Shown piece by piece: positions 56,482-64,000 of a stretch of DNA of 64,000 bases. Each line of letters begins with the position of its first letter. Position 1 is the stretch's first letter. Source of the DNA: Streptomyces sp. CoH27 (lineage in GTDB: Bacteria; Actinomycetota; Actinomycetes; Streptomycetales; Streptomycetaceae); contig NZ_JAIQYY010000010.1 in the NCBI RefSeq assembly GCF_020181035.1, positions 168,272 to 232,271 on the forward strand, in the 5' to 3' direction. The position numbers and the translations under genes were made by a program. The notes beneath the pieces are model-generated. The model saw only the letters and a program-made list of their open reading frames with translations. It was not told the DNA's origin and ran no database searches.

Positions 56482-57423
56482 GCTGTCGCTCGTGACCTGG
56501 CCCTGCTTCAGCTTGAAGCTGCCGATCAGGACATTGCACTTGTCGCCGGGCTCACAGGCGACGGAGATCGTGTTGTGGCCCTGCTTGAGGGTGGGCCACA
56601 CATAGGAGCGGGTCCAACCGTTGGCGAAGTCGCCGTCCTTGGCACCCGTCCAGTTCTTCAGCCCCAGCGGGCTGCCGAACTTGGTGCCGTTCACGGTCAC
56701 CGTCATCGCCTGATCGGCGCCGGTCGCGCTGTAGTACGTGAACAGGGTGTACGGGCCGTCCGCCGGGACGTTGTCGACCGACCAGGTGATCGAGGCACCG
56801 GGCTGGTTGAGGTTGCCCACGTAGCTGCCGTCGGAGGACTTGGCGCCCTTGACGTCCGAGGCCTTCGCCGCACCGCCCGCCAGCTGGAGGGCACCCGCGT
56901 CGGTCTTCAACTGCCCGCTCGCCGCCGAGGCGCTCCCCGACGGGCTCGGCTGGGTGCTCTGCGACTGGGTCGGGGCGTTGCTGGCCTGGTTGTCGGCCTT
57001 GTTCTCGTCCGAGTTGCCGTTCAGCATCGCCACGCTGATGCCGATGACGACCGCCGCGACGACCGCGATCGCACCGATCAGCAGGCCCTTGGTGTTGGGG
57101 CCGCGCCGGGCGGGCGCGGGCGGTACCGGCTGACGGCTCGTCGGGGCGCCGCCGGGGAGGGTCTCGGGGGCCTGGTAGTGGGCGCTGGGCTGGCCGTAGC
57201 CGCCCTGCTGGTGGGGCACGCCCTGGCCGTACGTGGGCTGTTGGCCGTACGGGGCCTGCTGGCCGTACTGGCGCTCGCCGACGGCACGCACCCTGCTGAC
57301 CGAGTTCGGGTAGCCGTAACCGCCGGACGGCGGCTGGGCTCCTCTGGCCTGGCCGTCGGCGTACAGATAGCCGAACGGGTCGTCGTCCTCGGGCGTGCTC
57401 GCGCCGTTGTCGCCGGGCGTCAT
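56479..57423 (-). CDS. Membrane-anchored CBM35-like carbohydrate-binding protein
   Basis: A 314-residue protein. Residues 1-110 are a Gln/Tyr/Gly/Pro-rich cytosolic tail (QYGQQAPYGQQPTYGQG). One membrane helix follows (GLLIGAIAVVAAVVIGISVAML), then a Ser/Gln-rich linker, and a C-terminal beta-sandwich (residues about 190-310: ASDVKGAKSSDGSYVGNL, NQPGASITWSVDNV, YTLFTYYSATGADQ) resembling family 35/6 carbohydrate-binding modules, outside the cell. The ATG at 57423 has GAGGAG 12 bases upstream. Its stop codon lies in the terminal repeat of the MITE-like element. A wall or polysaccharide-binding role is likely (inference). Confidence 0.8.
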   Translation of the reverse strand: MTPGDNGASTPEDDDPFGYLYADGQARGAQPPSGGYGYPNSVSRVRAVGERQYGQQAPYGQQPTYGQGVPHQQGGYGQPSAHYQAPETLPGGAPTSRQPVPPAPARRGPNTKGLLIGAIAVVAAVVIGISVAMLNGNSDENKADNQASNAPTQSQSTQPSPSGSASAASGQLKTDAGALQLAGGAAKASDVKGAKSSDGSYVGNLNQPGASITWSVDNVPADGPYTLFTYYSATGADQAMTVTVNGTKFGSPLGLKNWTGAKDGDFANGWTRSYVWPTLKQGHNTISVACEPGDKCNVLIGSFKLKQGQVTSDS

Positions 57424-57543
57424 CGCTCGTGTACTCCTCAGCAGGTGCGGGCGGATGCGAATAAGGGTGTGGAGTAGCGAGCCTACCCGCTCTGGCTGAG
57501 CCAAACAGGTCACTCGGCCTGCATCAACTCGCTGACCTGCGGC

Positions 57544-59199
57544 TCATCCCGCACGCCTGTGCTGTTTGGGACGAGATCGTTTCTCTACGTACATCCGCTC
57601 GTCGGCAGACTTCAACACTTCGTCCGCAGTCATGCCGCAGTGTGCCCATCCGATGCCGAAGCTGGCACCCACCCGCACGGCCCGGCCCTCGGCCCGGATC
57701 GGCTGGATGATCTCGTTGCGCAGCCGTACGGCGAGGTCCTGGGCGTCGGCCCGGCCGAGGCCGTCGGCGAGGATGACGAACTCGTCGCCGCCGAGGCGGG
57801 CGACCGTGTCGCCGTCCCGGACCCCGCGCGACAGGCGCCGGGCCACCTCGATCAGGACCGCGTCGCCCGCGTTGTGCCCGAACCGGTCGTTGATCGACTT
57901 GAAGCCGTCGAGGTCGCAGAAGAGCACCGCGAGGCCCTTGGTGCCGTCGTCGCGGCCCTCCTCGGGGGCGGCCGTGTGCACATGGTGGTCGAAGGCGTCG
58001 TACCCCTCCGTGCCCGGCCGGAAGTCGAAGCCGTGGCCGGCGGGGCTGTCGAAGACCGGGTGGCCGTAGGCCGCGTCGAGGGAGTCCAGGGCGCCGGGCT
58101 CGGCGGGCCGCCGGCACAGCCGGGCCGAAAGGCGGGAGCGCAGCTCGGCGGAGTTCGGCAGGCCGGTCAGCGAGTCGTGGGAGGCGCGGTGGGCGAGCTG
58201 CAGCTCGCGGCGCTTGCGCTCCTCTATGTCCTCGACGTGGGTGAGCAGGAAGCGGGGGCCGTCGGCGGCGTCCGCGACGACCGAGTTGCGCAGCGAGACC
58301 CAGACGTATGTGCCGTCCCGGCGGCCCAGGCGCAGCTCGGCCCGGCCCCCCTCGGCGGACGTACGCAGCAGGGTGCCGATGTCCTCGGGGTGGACGAGGT
58401 CGGAGAAGGAGTAGCGGCGCATCGCGGAGGCGGGGCGGCCGAGGAGGCGGCACAGGGCGTCGTTCGTCCGCAGGATCCGGCCGTGCTGGTCGCCGCCCAT
58501 CTCGGCGATGGCCATGCCGGAGGGGGCGTACTCGAAGGCCTGCCTGAAGGATTCCTCGCTCGCCCGCAGGGCCTGCTGCTCGCGCTCCAGGCGGACCAGT
58601 GCCCGCTGCATATTCGCGCGTAGACGGGCGTTGCTGATCGCGATGGCGGCCTGGAAGGCGTACATCTGCAGGGCCTCGCGGCCCCACGCGCCCGGCAGGC
58701 GGCCGTTGCGCGGCCGGTCGACGGAGATCACGCCGACGAGCTCGCCGCAGGAGCCGCCCTGCACGCCCGGGGTGTACATGGGCGCGAAGAGGCGGTCCGA
58801 CGGGTGCCACTCGTCCTCGAAGCGGGGCGCGGGCCCGTCCGTGTACCACTGGGGGACGTCGTCGTCGTCGAGGACCCAGCCCTCGGTGTGCGGTATGAAG
58901 ACCAGGTCGCCCCAGCGCTCGCCCATGTTCAGCCGCCGGTCCCAGGACTCGCGGGAGCCGACCCGGCCGGTGATCAGGGCCTCGGCGGCGGAGTTGCCGG
59001 AGAACGCGGCGACGACGAGGTCGCCGTCCTGGCGGACGAGGTTCACGCACGCCATCTCGTACCCGAGGGCCTGTACGGCGCCGTCGGCCACGGACTGCAG
59101 GGTGTCCGCGAGGCTGCGTGCCGTGTTCATGTCGGCCATGACCTGGTGCAGCTGCCGCAGGGACGCAAGGCGGACATACGGCTCCGACTCGGTCTCCAT
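57544..59199 (-). CDS. cdgB: GAF-PAS-GGDEF diguanylate cyclase, CdgB type
   Basis: A 551-residue cytosolic signalling protein. A GAF domain (about 25-190), a PAS/PAC domain (about 205-330) and a GGDEF domain (about 340-545). The catalytic motif GGDEF is intact (470-474), and an inhibitory site RxxD (RDGD, 461-464) lies five residues before it. It should make cyclic di-GMP, with feedback inhibition. Architecture, length and gene neighbourhood match CdgB of Streptomyces, which controls development. An inverted repeat like a BldD box lies about 120 bp upstream. A long Asp/His-rich insert (PGTEGYDAFDHHVHT) sits inside the GGDEF domain. Confidence 0.92.
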   Translation of the reverse strand: METESEPYVRLASLRQLHQVMADMNTARSLADTLQSVADGAVQALGYEMACVNLVRQDGDLVVAAFSGNSAAEALITGRVGSRESWDRRLNMGERWGDLVFIPHTEGWVLDDDDVPQWYTDGPAPRFEDEWHPSDRLFAPMYTPGVQGGSCGELVGVISVDRPRNGRLPGAWGREALQMYAFQAAIAISNARLRANMQRALVRLEREQQALRASEESFRQAFEYAPSGMAIAEMGGDQHGRILRTNDALCRLLGRPASAMRRYSFSDLVHPEDIGTLLRTSAEGGRAELRLGRRDGTYVWVSLRNSVVADAADGPRFLLTHVEDIEERKRRELQLAHRASHDSLTGLPNSAELRSRLSARLCRRPAEPGALDSLDAAYGHPVFDSPAGHGFDFRPGTEGYDAFDHHVHTAAPEEGRDDGTKGLAVLFCDLDGFKSINDRFGHNAGDAVLIEVARRLSRGVRDGDTVARLGGDEFVILADGLGRADAQDLAVRLRNEIIQPIRAEGRAVRVGASFGIGWAHCGMTADEVLKSADERMYVEKRSRPKQHRRAG

Positions 59200-59320
59200 G
59201 CTCGCCCTCCCCCGCGACCTCGCAGCGAATCAAGGGTTCTCTCAGCTTCCGCCAGCTTCCCAGCCACTGAATCACAGCGCGCTGCCCGCTCGGTACACAG
59301 GGTCAACAATTCTTGCCCCT

Positions 59321-59336
59321 TGTGACTCAAGTCACA
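59321..59336. promoter_or_regulatory. BldD-like box upstream of cdgB
   Basis: TGTGACT-CA-AGTCACA, an inverted repeat containing GTGA-N6-TCAC. It lies about 122 bp before the cdgB start in the region shared with the divergent flavin reductase gene. CdgB is known from literature to be a BldD target; the site is inferred here. The rest of 59200-59495 is non-coding and holds two CAATTG hexamers. Confidence 0.6.
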
Positions 59337-59495
59337 GGGGAACGTGAACAATTGAGTGGAGTTTCTGCATTTCACACGTGCGTTTACTGAACGCAAGCTT
59401 TGTGAGCGTGCGCACAATTGGTCCATTGGGCCTAGGACCCGGCTCGGACGGAGGCCCGATGCGGGGCGTGCAGGACGGAGATTAGCGTTTCGGGC

Positions 59496-60068
59496 GTGCT
59501 GAAGACTGCCTCCCCCACCGCCCTCACTGCTTCCGGGCATGCTGAGGGGGTGAGCAACGACGAGTTCCGGGCCGCGATGTCCCGGCTGGCCGCGGGCGTG
59601 GTCCTGGTGACCGCGCAGGAACCGCCGCTCGACCCGGACGACCCGGACGCGCCGGGCGGGGAGGACGTCGGCATGACCGCCACCGCCTTCCTGTCGGTCT
59701 CGCTCGACCCGCCGCTGGTCCTCGTCAGCCTGCGCGAGGGCTCCCGCATGGACGACCTGCTGGCCGAACAGCCCCTGTGGGCGGTCTCGGTCCTCGCCGA
59801 GAGCCAGCGCCATGTCGCCGGCCGCTTCGCGATGAAGGGCCGCATCAGCGACCGTCTGCTCTTCGAGGACATCCCCTACGTTCGCGGCGAGGTGAGCGGC
59901 GCACCCCTGGTCGGCGGCGCGCTGGCCACCCTGGAGTGCCGCACCGAGCAACGCGTACCGGCCGGCGACCACACCCTGGTCATCGGCCGGGTCCTCACCG
60001 CGCGCGTGCCCAGCGCCGAGGGCGGGCCCCTGTTGTACTTCCGGGGGCGGTACCGGCAGGTGGGCTGA
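59496..60068 (+). CDS. Flavin reductase family protein
   Basis: A 190-residue flavin-binding split-barrel protein: FRAAMSRLAAGVVLVTAQ, the FMN-binding GMTATAFLSVSLDPPLVLVS, and a C-terminal GPLLYFRGRYRQV. It resembles HpaC-type NAD(P)H:flavin reductases which supply reduced FMN to two-component monooxygenases. The GTG at 59496 is the first start; a GTG at about 59550 (SNDEFRAAM) is an alternative. It is divergent from cdgB. In principle it could serve the luciferase-like enzyme of the island, but nothing links them. Confidence 0.88.
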   Translation: MLKTASPTALTASGHAEGVSNDEFRAAMSRLAAGVVLVTAQEPPLDPDDPDAPGGEDVGMTATAFLSVSLDPPLVLVSLREGSRMDDLLAEQPLWAVSVLAESQRHVAGRFAMKGRISDRLLFEDIPYVRGEVSGAPLVGGALATLECRTEQRVPAGDHTLVIGRVLTARVPSAEGGPLLYFRGRYRQVG

Positions 60069-60095
60069 GCACCGGCACCACGCCCGAGAGGTCCG

Positions 60096-60992
60096 CTACG
60101 CCGGCTCGATGCTCAGCTCCGCCAGGCGGGCCGGGTCGGTCACGACGTCGATCGTGGCGATGCGGTCGGCGACGAAGGTGAAGGTCAGGACGCGTTCCAG
60201 GCGGCCCTCGGCGTACCGGACCAGGCCCGTGGCGCCGTCCACCAGAACCGGGCGGGACGTGGCGGCCAGGTGGGCGAAGCTCTTCGCGCCCGAGGCGACT
60301 GCCCGCGCCCCGATGGTCGTACCGGCCTCGCCGCGGGCCAGCACGTCCGGGTCGAGGACGGCGAGCAGGCCGTCGAAGTCACCGTCCCGTGCCGCCGCCA
60401 GGAAAGCGTCGACCACCGCCCGCTGCCGTACCAGGTCGGTCTCCGGCGCGTCCGCGCCCCGCACCCGCCGCCGCCCCCGGCTGGCCAGCTGCCGCGCCGC
60501 CGCCGGGGTGCGCCCGAGGATCCCGCCGACCTCCTCGAACGGCACCCCGAACAGGTCGTGCAGCACGAACGCCAGCCGCTCGGCCGGAGTGAGCTGGTCG
60601 AGGACGACGAGCAGGGCCGTGCCGACCGAGTCGGCGAGCAGGGCGTCCTGCGCGGGGTCCGGCCCGGCGGAGACCGCCGGCTGCCAGGTGTCCAGGGGCT
60701 GTTCGCCCCGGGTGCGGCGGGAGCGGAGCATGTCGAGGCAGACCCGGCCGACGACGGTCGTCAGCCAGCCCCCGAGGTTGTCCACCGCGCTCGTGTCGGA
60801 CCGGTTCAGCCGGAACCAGGCCTCCTGCACGGCGTCCTCGGCCTCCGCGGCCGAGCCCAGCATCCGGTAGGCGACGGCCCGCAGATGCCCCCGGTACGCC
60901 TCGAACCGCTCGGCGAGGACGTCCTCGTCGCCGTGGGGGTGGTCGCGGTGGTGGTCGGGGTGCTGGTCGGGGTGCGTGTCGCGCTCGTTCAT
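60096..60992 (-). CDS. sigJ: ECF41-type RNA polymerase sigma factor (SigJ-like)
   Basis: A 298-residue sigma factor. Sigma region 2 (FEAYRGHLRAVAYRMLGSAA and AEDAVQEAWFRL), region 4 (LTPAERLAFVLHDLFGVPFEEV), then a SnoaL-like C-terminal domain (about 190-295) that regulates activity in ECF41 factors in place of an anti-sigma protein. A His/Asp-rich N-terminal tail precedes region 2. ATG 60992 has GGAG eight bases upstream. An ECF41-type promoter lies upstream, so it is probably autoregulated. The usual partner gene (a carboxymuconolactone decarboxylase or oxidoreductase) is not adjacent. Confidence 0.9.
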   Translation of the reverse strand: MNERDTHPDQHPDHHRDHPHGDEDVLAERFEAYRGHLRAVAYRMLGSAAEAEDAVQEAWFRLNRSDTSAVDNLGGWLTTVVGRVCLDMLRSRRTRGEQPLDTWQPAVSAGPDPAQDALLADSVGTALLVVLDQLTPAERLAFVLHDLFGVPFEEVGGILGRTPAAARQLASRGRRRVRGADAPETDLVRQRAVVDAFLAAARDGDFDGLLAVLDPDVLARGEAGTTIGARAVASGAKSFAHLAATSRPVLVDGATGLVRYAEGRLERVLTFTFVADRIATIDVVTDPARLAELSIEPA

Positions 60993-61051
60993 CGGTGCTC
61001 CGGCCTCTCGGTCGCCGTCGTCGGTATCGGTGTCGGTGTCTCCATGACACC

Positions 61052-61078
61052 GACGTACGGCGCCCCGGAAGTGTGACG
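61052..61078 (-). promoter_or_regulatory. ECF41-type promoter of the sigma gene
   Basis: On the minus strand CGTCACA (61078-61072), exactly 16 bases, then CGTC (61055-61052). This is the ECF41 consensus (TGTCACA-N16-CGTC) with one mismatch. It points at the sigma gene, about 60 bp downstream. Confidence 0.78.
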
Positions 61079-61105
61079 GGCGGCCAGCTCTCCGCCCTGC
61101 GCGGC

Positions 61106-61543
61106 CTACTGCCAGTCGCGCCCGGAGCGGCCGCGCTTGGTGTCGGAGCGCTGCTTCTTCTCCCGCAGCCGGCGTTCGTTGATGCCGCGCGGGATACGGG
61201 TGGGCCTGCGGGGCCTGGGCGGGGGCGCGCTGGCCTCCGCGAGGAGCACGGCGAGGCGTACGGCGGCGGCCTCGCGGTTGCGCCACTGGGAACGGTGCTC
61301 GGAGGAACGGACGGTGACGACTCCGTCGACGAGCCGGCCGGCCAGCCGCTGCAACGCCCGTTCCTTCCACACCGGCGGGAGTGCCTCGGTGCGGGCCAGG
61401 TCGAAGCGCAGCTCCACCTGTGAGTCGCTGGTGTTGACGTGCTGTCCGCCGGGCCCCGACGAGCGGGAGAAACGCCACATCAGCTCGGCCTCGGGCAGCG
61501 AGACGGAGCCACGGATGACGTAGGGACCGGACATGTCCACCAT
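61106..61543 (-). CDS. arfB: Alternative ribosome-rescue factor ArfB (ICT1-like peptidyl-tRNA hydrolase)
   Basis: A 145-residue release-factor-like protein with the catalytic GGQ in RSSGPGGQHVNTSDSQVELR and a basic C-terminal tail (RRLREKKQRSDTKRGRSG) that enters the mRNA channel of stalled ribosomes. It hydrolyses peptidyl-tRNA on non-stop complexes. Start ATG 61543 or 61534. It lies between the sigma gene and the divergent TerD gene. Length is normal. Confidence 0.93.
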   Translation of the reverse strand: MVDMSGPYVIRGSVSLPEAELMWRFSRSSGPGGQHVNTSDSQVELRFDLARTEALPPVWKERALQRLAGRLVDGVVTVRSSEHRSQWRNREAAAVRLAVLLAEASAPPPRPRRPTRIPRGINERRLREKKQRSDTKRGRSGRDWQ

Positions 61544-61689
61544 GGTCGCGCGGGTGACCGGTCCACGTCACTCGAAATATCCCGGGTAAAGAAAGTAAAG
61601 GATGCCGGAACCTTCCCGGGGTCGCTGGGCGTTCTTAGGGGTAGCTGTAGGTTTTCCGCCGTACCGAACCAAGGGAAGGGACTCCCAGA

Positions 61690-62265
61690 ATGGCTGTAAG
61701 CCTGTCCAAGGGTGGCAACGTCTCGCTCACCAAGGAGGCTCCGGGCCTGACCGCCGTCACCGTGGGCCTCGGCTGGGACGTCCGCACCACCACCGGCACG
61801 GACTTCGACCTGGACGCCTCCGCCATCGCGGTCAACGCACAGGGCAAGGTCTACTCGGACGCCCACTTCGTCTTCTTCAACAACAAGCAGACGCCGGACA
61901 ACTCCATCGTCCACACCGGTGACAACCGCACCGGCCAGGGCGAGGGCGACGACGAGGCGATCAACGTCAACCTGGCCGCCCTCCCGGCCGACATCGACAA
62001 GGTCGTCTTCCCGGTCTCCATCTACGACGCCGAGAACCGCGGCCAGAACTTCGGCCAGGTCCGCAACGCCTACATCCGCATCGTGAACCAGGCCGGCGGC
62101 GCCGAGATCGCCCGCTACGACCTCTCGGAGGACGCCGCGACCGAGACCGCGATGGTCTTCGGCGAGCTGTACCGCAACGGCGCGGAGTGGAAGTTCCGCG
62201 CGGTCGGCCAGGGTTACGCCTCGGGCCTGGTCGGCATCGCCCAGGACTTCGGCGTCAACGTCTGA
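61690..62265 (+). CDS. TerD-family stress protein
   Basis: A 191-residue TerD-domain protein: VSLSKGGNVSLTKEAPGL, GLGWDVRT, Ca2+-binding FDLDASA, DNRTGQGEGDDE and IYDAENRGQNFGQV. These proteins bind calcium and belong to the tellurite-resistance/stress family; several paralogues affect Streptomyces development. The ATG is preceded by a purine-rich GGGAAGGGAC stretch. A TAGGTT box (61648-61653) is the likely -10. A strong terminator follows. Confidence 0.94.
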   Translation: MAVSLSKGGNVSLTKEAPGLTAVTVGLGWDVRTTTGTDFDLDASAIAVNAQGKVYSDAHFVFFNNKQTPDNSIVHTGDNRTGQGEGDDEAINVNLAALPADIDKVVFPVSIYDAENRGQNFGQVRNAYIRIVNQAGGAEIARYDLSEDAATETAMVFGELYRNGAEWKFRAVGQGYASGLVGIAQDFGVNV

Positions 62266-62283
62266 CAGTTTGCCGCGCTGAGC

Positions 62284-62334
62284 GCGAAAGCCCCGGGTGG
62301 CGGCCGGCCACGGCCCGCTGCCCGGGGCTTTCGC
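62284..62334. terminator. Terminator between terD-like and M1 peptidase genes
   Basis: A perfect 14-bp stem (GCGAAAGCCCCGGG with CCCGGGGCTTTCGC) around a 23-base GC-rich loop, between convergent genes. Confidence 0.88.
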
Positions 62335-62337
62335 CGT

Positions 62338-62411
62338 CCTGGACGGAAATCCTGGACGGAAATCCTGGGTGGAAGACCGCCCTGGACAGAAGACCGTCCT
62401 GGACGGAAAAG
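62338..62411. repeat. Degenerate tandem repeat of TCCTGGACGGAAA
   Basis: About five copies with 13-17-base spacing, two nearly perfect at the left and one at the right, more diverged in the middle. It lies between the terminator and the stop of the M1 peptidase gene. No coding potential. Confidence 0.6.
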
Positions 62412-62462
62412 GGCGAAGACGTGCGCCGTCCCCGGCGATACGTTGCCCCGGCGCCGGTCGGT

Positions 62463-63869
62463 TCAGGCGTGGGACGGTTTGCCGTCGCCGTACAGCCAGT
62501 CCTTCCAGATCTCGGTGAAGTCCTGGTCCGGGAACCGTTTCTCCACGTAGGCGGTGAAGTCGGCGGTGTCGGCGTAGCCGTAGCGGTGGTCGGCGGGCCA
62601 GCTGCGCAGGAAGGCGAAGAAGGCCTTGTCGCCGATCTTCTGGCGGATCTTGTGCAGGACCATCGCGCCGCGCTCGTAGACGGGGCTGTCGGAGATGTGG
62701 GCGGCGCCGGACGGCTTCGCGGGCGGGTAGGCCCAGATCGAGTCGTCGTCTCCGTCGTAGAGGTCGGTGAAGATCTTCTGGGCCGAGTCGCCGCCGTGGT
62801 CCTCCTGCCACAGCCACTGCGAGTAAGTGGCGAAGCCCTCGTTGAGCCACATGTCCTGCCAGGACTTGGGGGTGACGCAGTTGCCGTACCACTGGTGGGA
62901 GAGTTCGTGCACGACCGTGCCGACGTCCGGGGCGCCGGGGAAGGTGGGCCGGTCCTGGGTCTCCAGGGCGTACCCGGAGGAGTCCGGCGCGGCGACGATC
63001 GCACCGGCGGAGGAGAAGGGGAACGGGCCGAAGACGCCCTCCTCCCACTTGATGATGTCGGGCAGCTGCGCCAGCACGTCCGCGCTGTCCTTCGCCACGT
63101 CCGGGTCGACGGCGGTGAGGATCGGCAGCCCGTGCGGGCCGGTGGTGCGGGCGATGGTGAAGTGGCCGATGGCGACCGTGGTCACATAGCTCGCCATCGG
63201 CTGGGCGGTGTGCCAGTGGAAGGTCGTCCGGCCGCCGTGGGTGCTCTGCCCGGTCAGCACGCCGTTGGAGACGGCCTGGAGGCCCTGGGGGACGGTGACG
63301 GTGATGTCGTAGGTCGCCTTGTCGGAGGGGTGGTGGTTGCCCGGGTACCACGCCATCGAGCCGACCGGTTCGCCGAGCCCGAGCGCGCCGTCGGCGGTGG
63401 GCAGCCAGCCCTCCTTGGAGCCGTCGGGGTCGGTGAGGGTGTGCGGGACGCCCGAGTAGCGGACGGTCGTGCGGAACGTCTCGCCTGCGTTCAGGTCGGC
63501 GTGCGGGCGGACGGTCAGCTCCTGCCCGGCCCGGCTGAACAGCGCGTCCCTGCCCTCGACGGTGACCGCGTCGACGTGCAGCCCGTCGAGGTCGAGGTCG
63601 AAGGCGGACAGGTCCTGGGTGGCACGGGCGGTGATCACCGCCGTACCGGTGAGCCGGTGGCCGGACGGGGTGTAGTCGAGGGTGAGGGCGTAGTGCTCCA
63701 CGTGATAGCCGCCGTTGCCGGCCTTCGGGAAGTACGGGTCGTGTACGCCGGAGCCGCCCGGGGTGCCGTGCACACCGCCGTCGCACGCCGTGCCGGTGAG
63801 GGCGAGGCTGAACGTGAGCAGGGCCGCGATGGTCGGGGCGGCCACGGCGAGGCGTACGGAACGGGGCAC
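62463..63869 (-). CDS. M1-family zinc metallopeptidase, lipoprotein
   Basis: A 468-residue exported aminopeptidase-like enzyme. An N-terminal signal with lipobox LTGTAC (Cys about 29) suggests anchoring outside the membrane. The beta-rich N-domain (YHVEHYALTLDYTPSGHRL) leads to the GxMEN-like substrate loop (here GYALETQD, so the classical GAMEN is not kept), the zinc motif HELSHQW plus the distant Glu in WLNEGFATY, and a short C-terminal domain. It should remove N-terminal residues from peptides outside the cell. The GTG at 63869 is seven bases after TAGGAT, a leaderless signal. Confidence 0.9.
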   Translation of the reverse strand: MPRSVRLAVAAPTIAALLTFSLALTGTACDGGVHGTPGGSGVHDPYFPKAGNGGYHVEHYALTLDYTPSGHRLTGTAVITARATQDLSAFDLDLDGLHVDAVTVEGRDALFSRAGQELTVRPHADLNAGETFRTTVRYSGVPHTLTDPDGSKEGWLPTADGALGLGEPVGSMAWYPGNHHPSDKATYDITVTVPQGLQAVSNGVLTGQSTHGGRTTFHWHTAQPMASYVTTVAIGHFTIARTTGPHGLPILTAVDPDVAKDSADVLAQLPDIIKWEEGVFGPFPFSSAGAIVAAPDSSGYALETQDRPTFPGAPDVGTVVHELSHQWYGNCVTPKSWQDMWLNEGFATYSQWLWQEDHGGDSAQKIFTDLYDGDDDSIWAYPPAKPSGAAHISDSPVYERGAMVLHKIRQKIGDKAFFAFLRSWPADHRYGYADTADFTAYVEKRFPDQDFTEIWKDWLYGDGKPSHA

Positions 63870-63910
63870 GAGGGCGATCCTAGGGGGCGCCGGTCTTACT
63901 TATGGGGAGC

Positions 63911-64000
63911 CGAAATCAAGAGTCAGGGGGGCCGGGATCGAGAGTCTCGGGGGTCGGGATCAAAGGTCTCGGGGGCCGGGATCAAAAGTCTCGGGGGGGG
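63911..64000. repeat. 22-bp tandem repeats upstream of the M1 peptidase gene
   Basis: Four units of CGGGATCAAAAGTCTCGGGGGC (the first more diverged), starting at 63911, 63933, 63955 and 63977, running to and probably past the window edge. The 22-bp period is close to two helical turns. The peptidase promoter lies next to it. Confidence 0.75.

Noticed and set aside
1..64000. Search for tRNA, rRNA and CRISPR arrays
   Set aside because: No cloverleaf with a GTTCGANTC-type arm, no rRNA motifs and no regularly spaced identical repeats with unique spacers were seen by eye.

Overview
The window is chromosomal DNA of a Streptomyces or very close relative. Coding regions have very high GC and strong third-position GC bias, GTG and TTG starts are common, and several promoters sit 6-7 bases in front of a start codon (leaderless mRNAs). 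Gene content and order on both sides match what I remember of the S. coelicolor core chromosome: futalosine-pathway mqnB/mqnD, an XPB-type helicase pair, helD, murQ with its RpiR-type regulator, groEL2, a cold-shock gene, thrC, gpgS, otsA/otsB, nagK/nagA and cdgB. No rRNA, tRNA or CRISPR array was found.

Layout. 1-2.1 kb: a small module of a methyltransferase (cut by the window edge), a protein with a Cys/His C-terminal tail, and a divergent XRE regulator. 2.1-11 kb: a sacsin/Hsp90-like ATPase, a GNAT, a DUF3027 protein, an MFS protein, a DUF2771 lipoprotein, mqnB-mqnD and a cold-shock protein. 11-26.7 kb: HAD phosphatase, HAAS-type membrane protein, helicase-associated protein plus XPB helicase, HelD, CutC, HD hydrolase, an MDMPI-GNAT fusion, DUF4031, murR-like regulator and murQ. 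About 26.7-39.1 kb is an accessory island whose base composition is visibly less GC-rich. It begins with decayed DNA (a serine-hydrolase remnant) and ends in decayed regulator genes (HTH/DUF5753, DUF397, a Uma2 tail). Its core is a biosynthetic operon, 27.5-37.65 kb. 39-64 kb returns to core genes.

The island operon is the most unusual part. A 19-codon ORF (27500-27559) with an almost complete Shine-Dalgarno match is followed by a perfect 12-bp hairpin. After these come an FGE/SUMF1-like oxidase with a HEAT-like N-terminus, a class II aldolase, a luciferase-like flavin monooxygenase, a free-standing condensation domain, an adenylation-carrier protein lacking the usual amino-group-binding Asp, a PLP aminotransferase, a PNPOx-like protein, an MFS exporter and a methyltransferase. 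The six genes from the monooxygenase to the exporter overlap by 4 bases at each junction. I recognise no described pathway with this set. The small ORF could be a peptide substrate or scaffold, or an attenuation leader.

Regulation is readable at several places: a full SAM-I riboswitch before thrC and a ThiS/MoaD-like gene; two abutting CIRCE operators before groEL2; DasR-like dre sites at the nagK/solute-binding protein divergence and at the cutC/HD divergence; a BldD-like palindrome before cdgB; an exact ECF41-type promoter before the SigJ-like sigma gene. MurQ makes GlcNAc-6-phosphate, which NagA deacetylates, so the murQ and nag loci form a linked amino-sugar recycling route. Two genes (mqnD and the MDMPI-GNAT gene) carry a diverged second copy of their own 3' end just downstream of the stop codon. 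A roughly 210-bp terminal-inverted-repeat element between two convergent genes supplies both of their stop codons.
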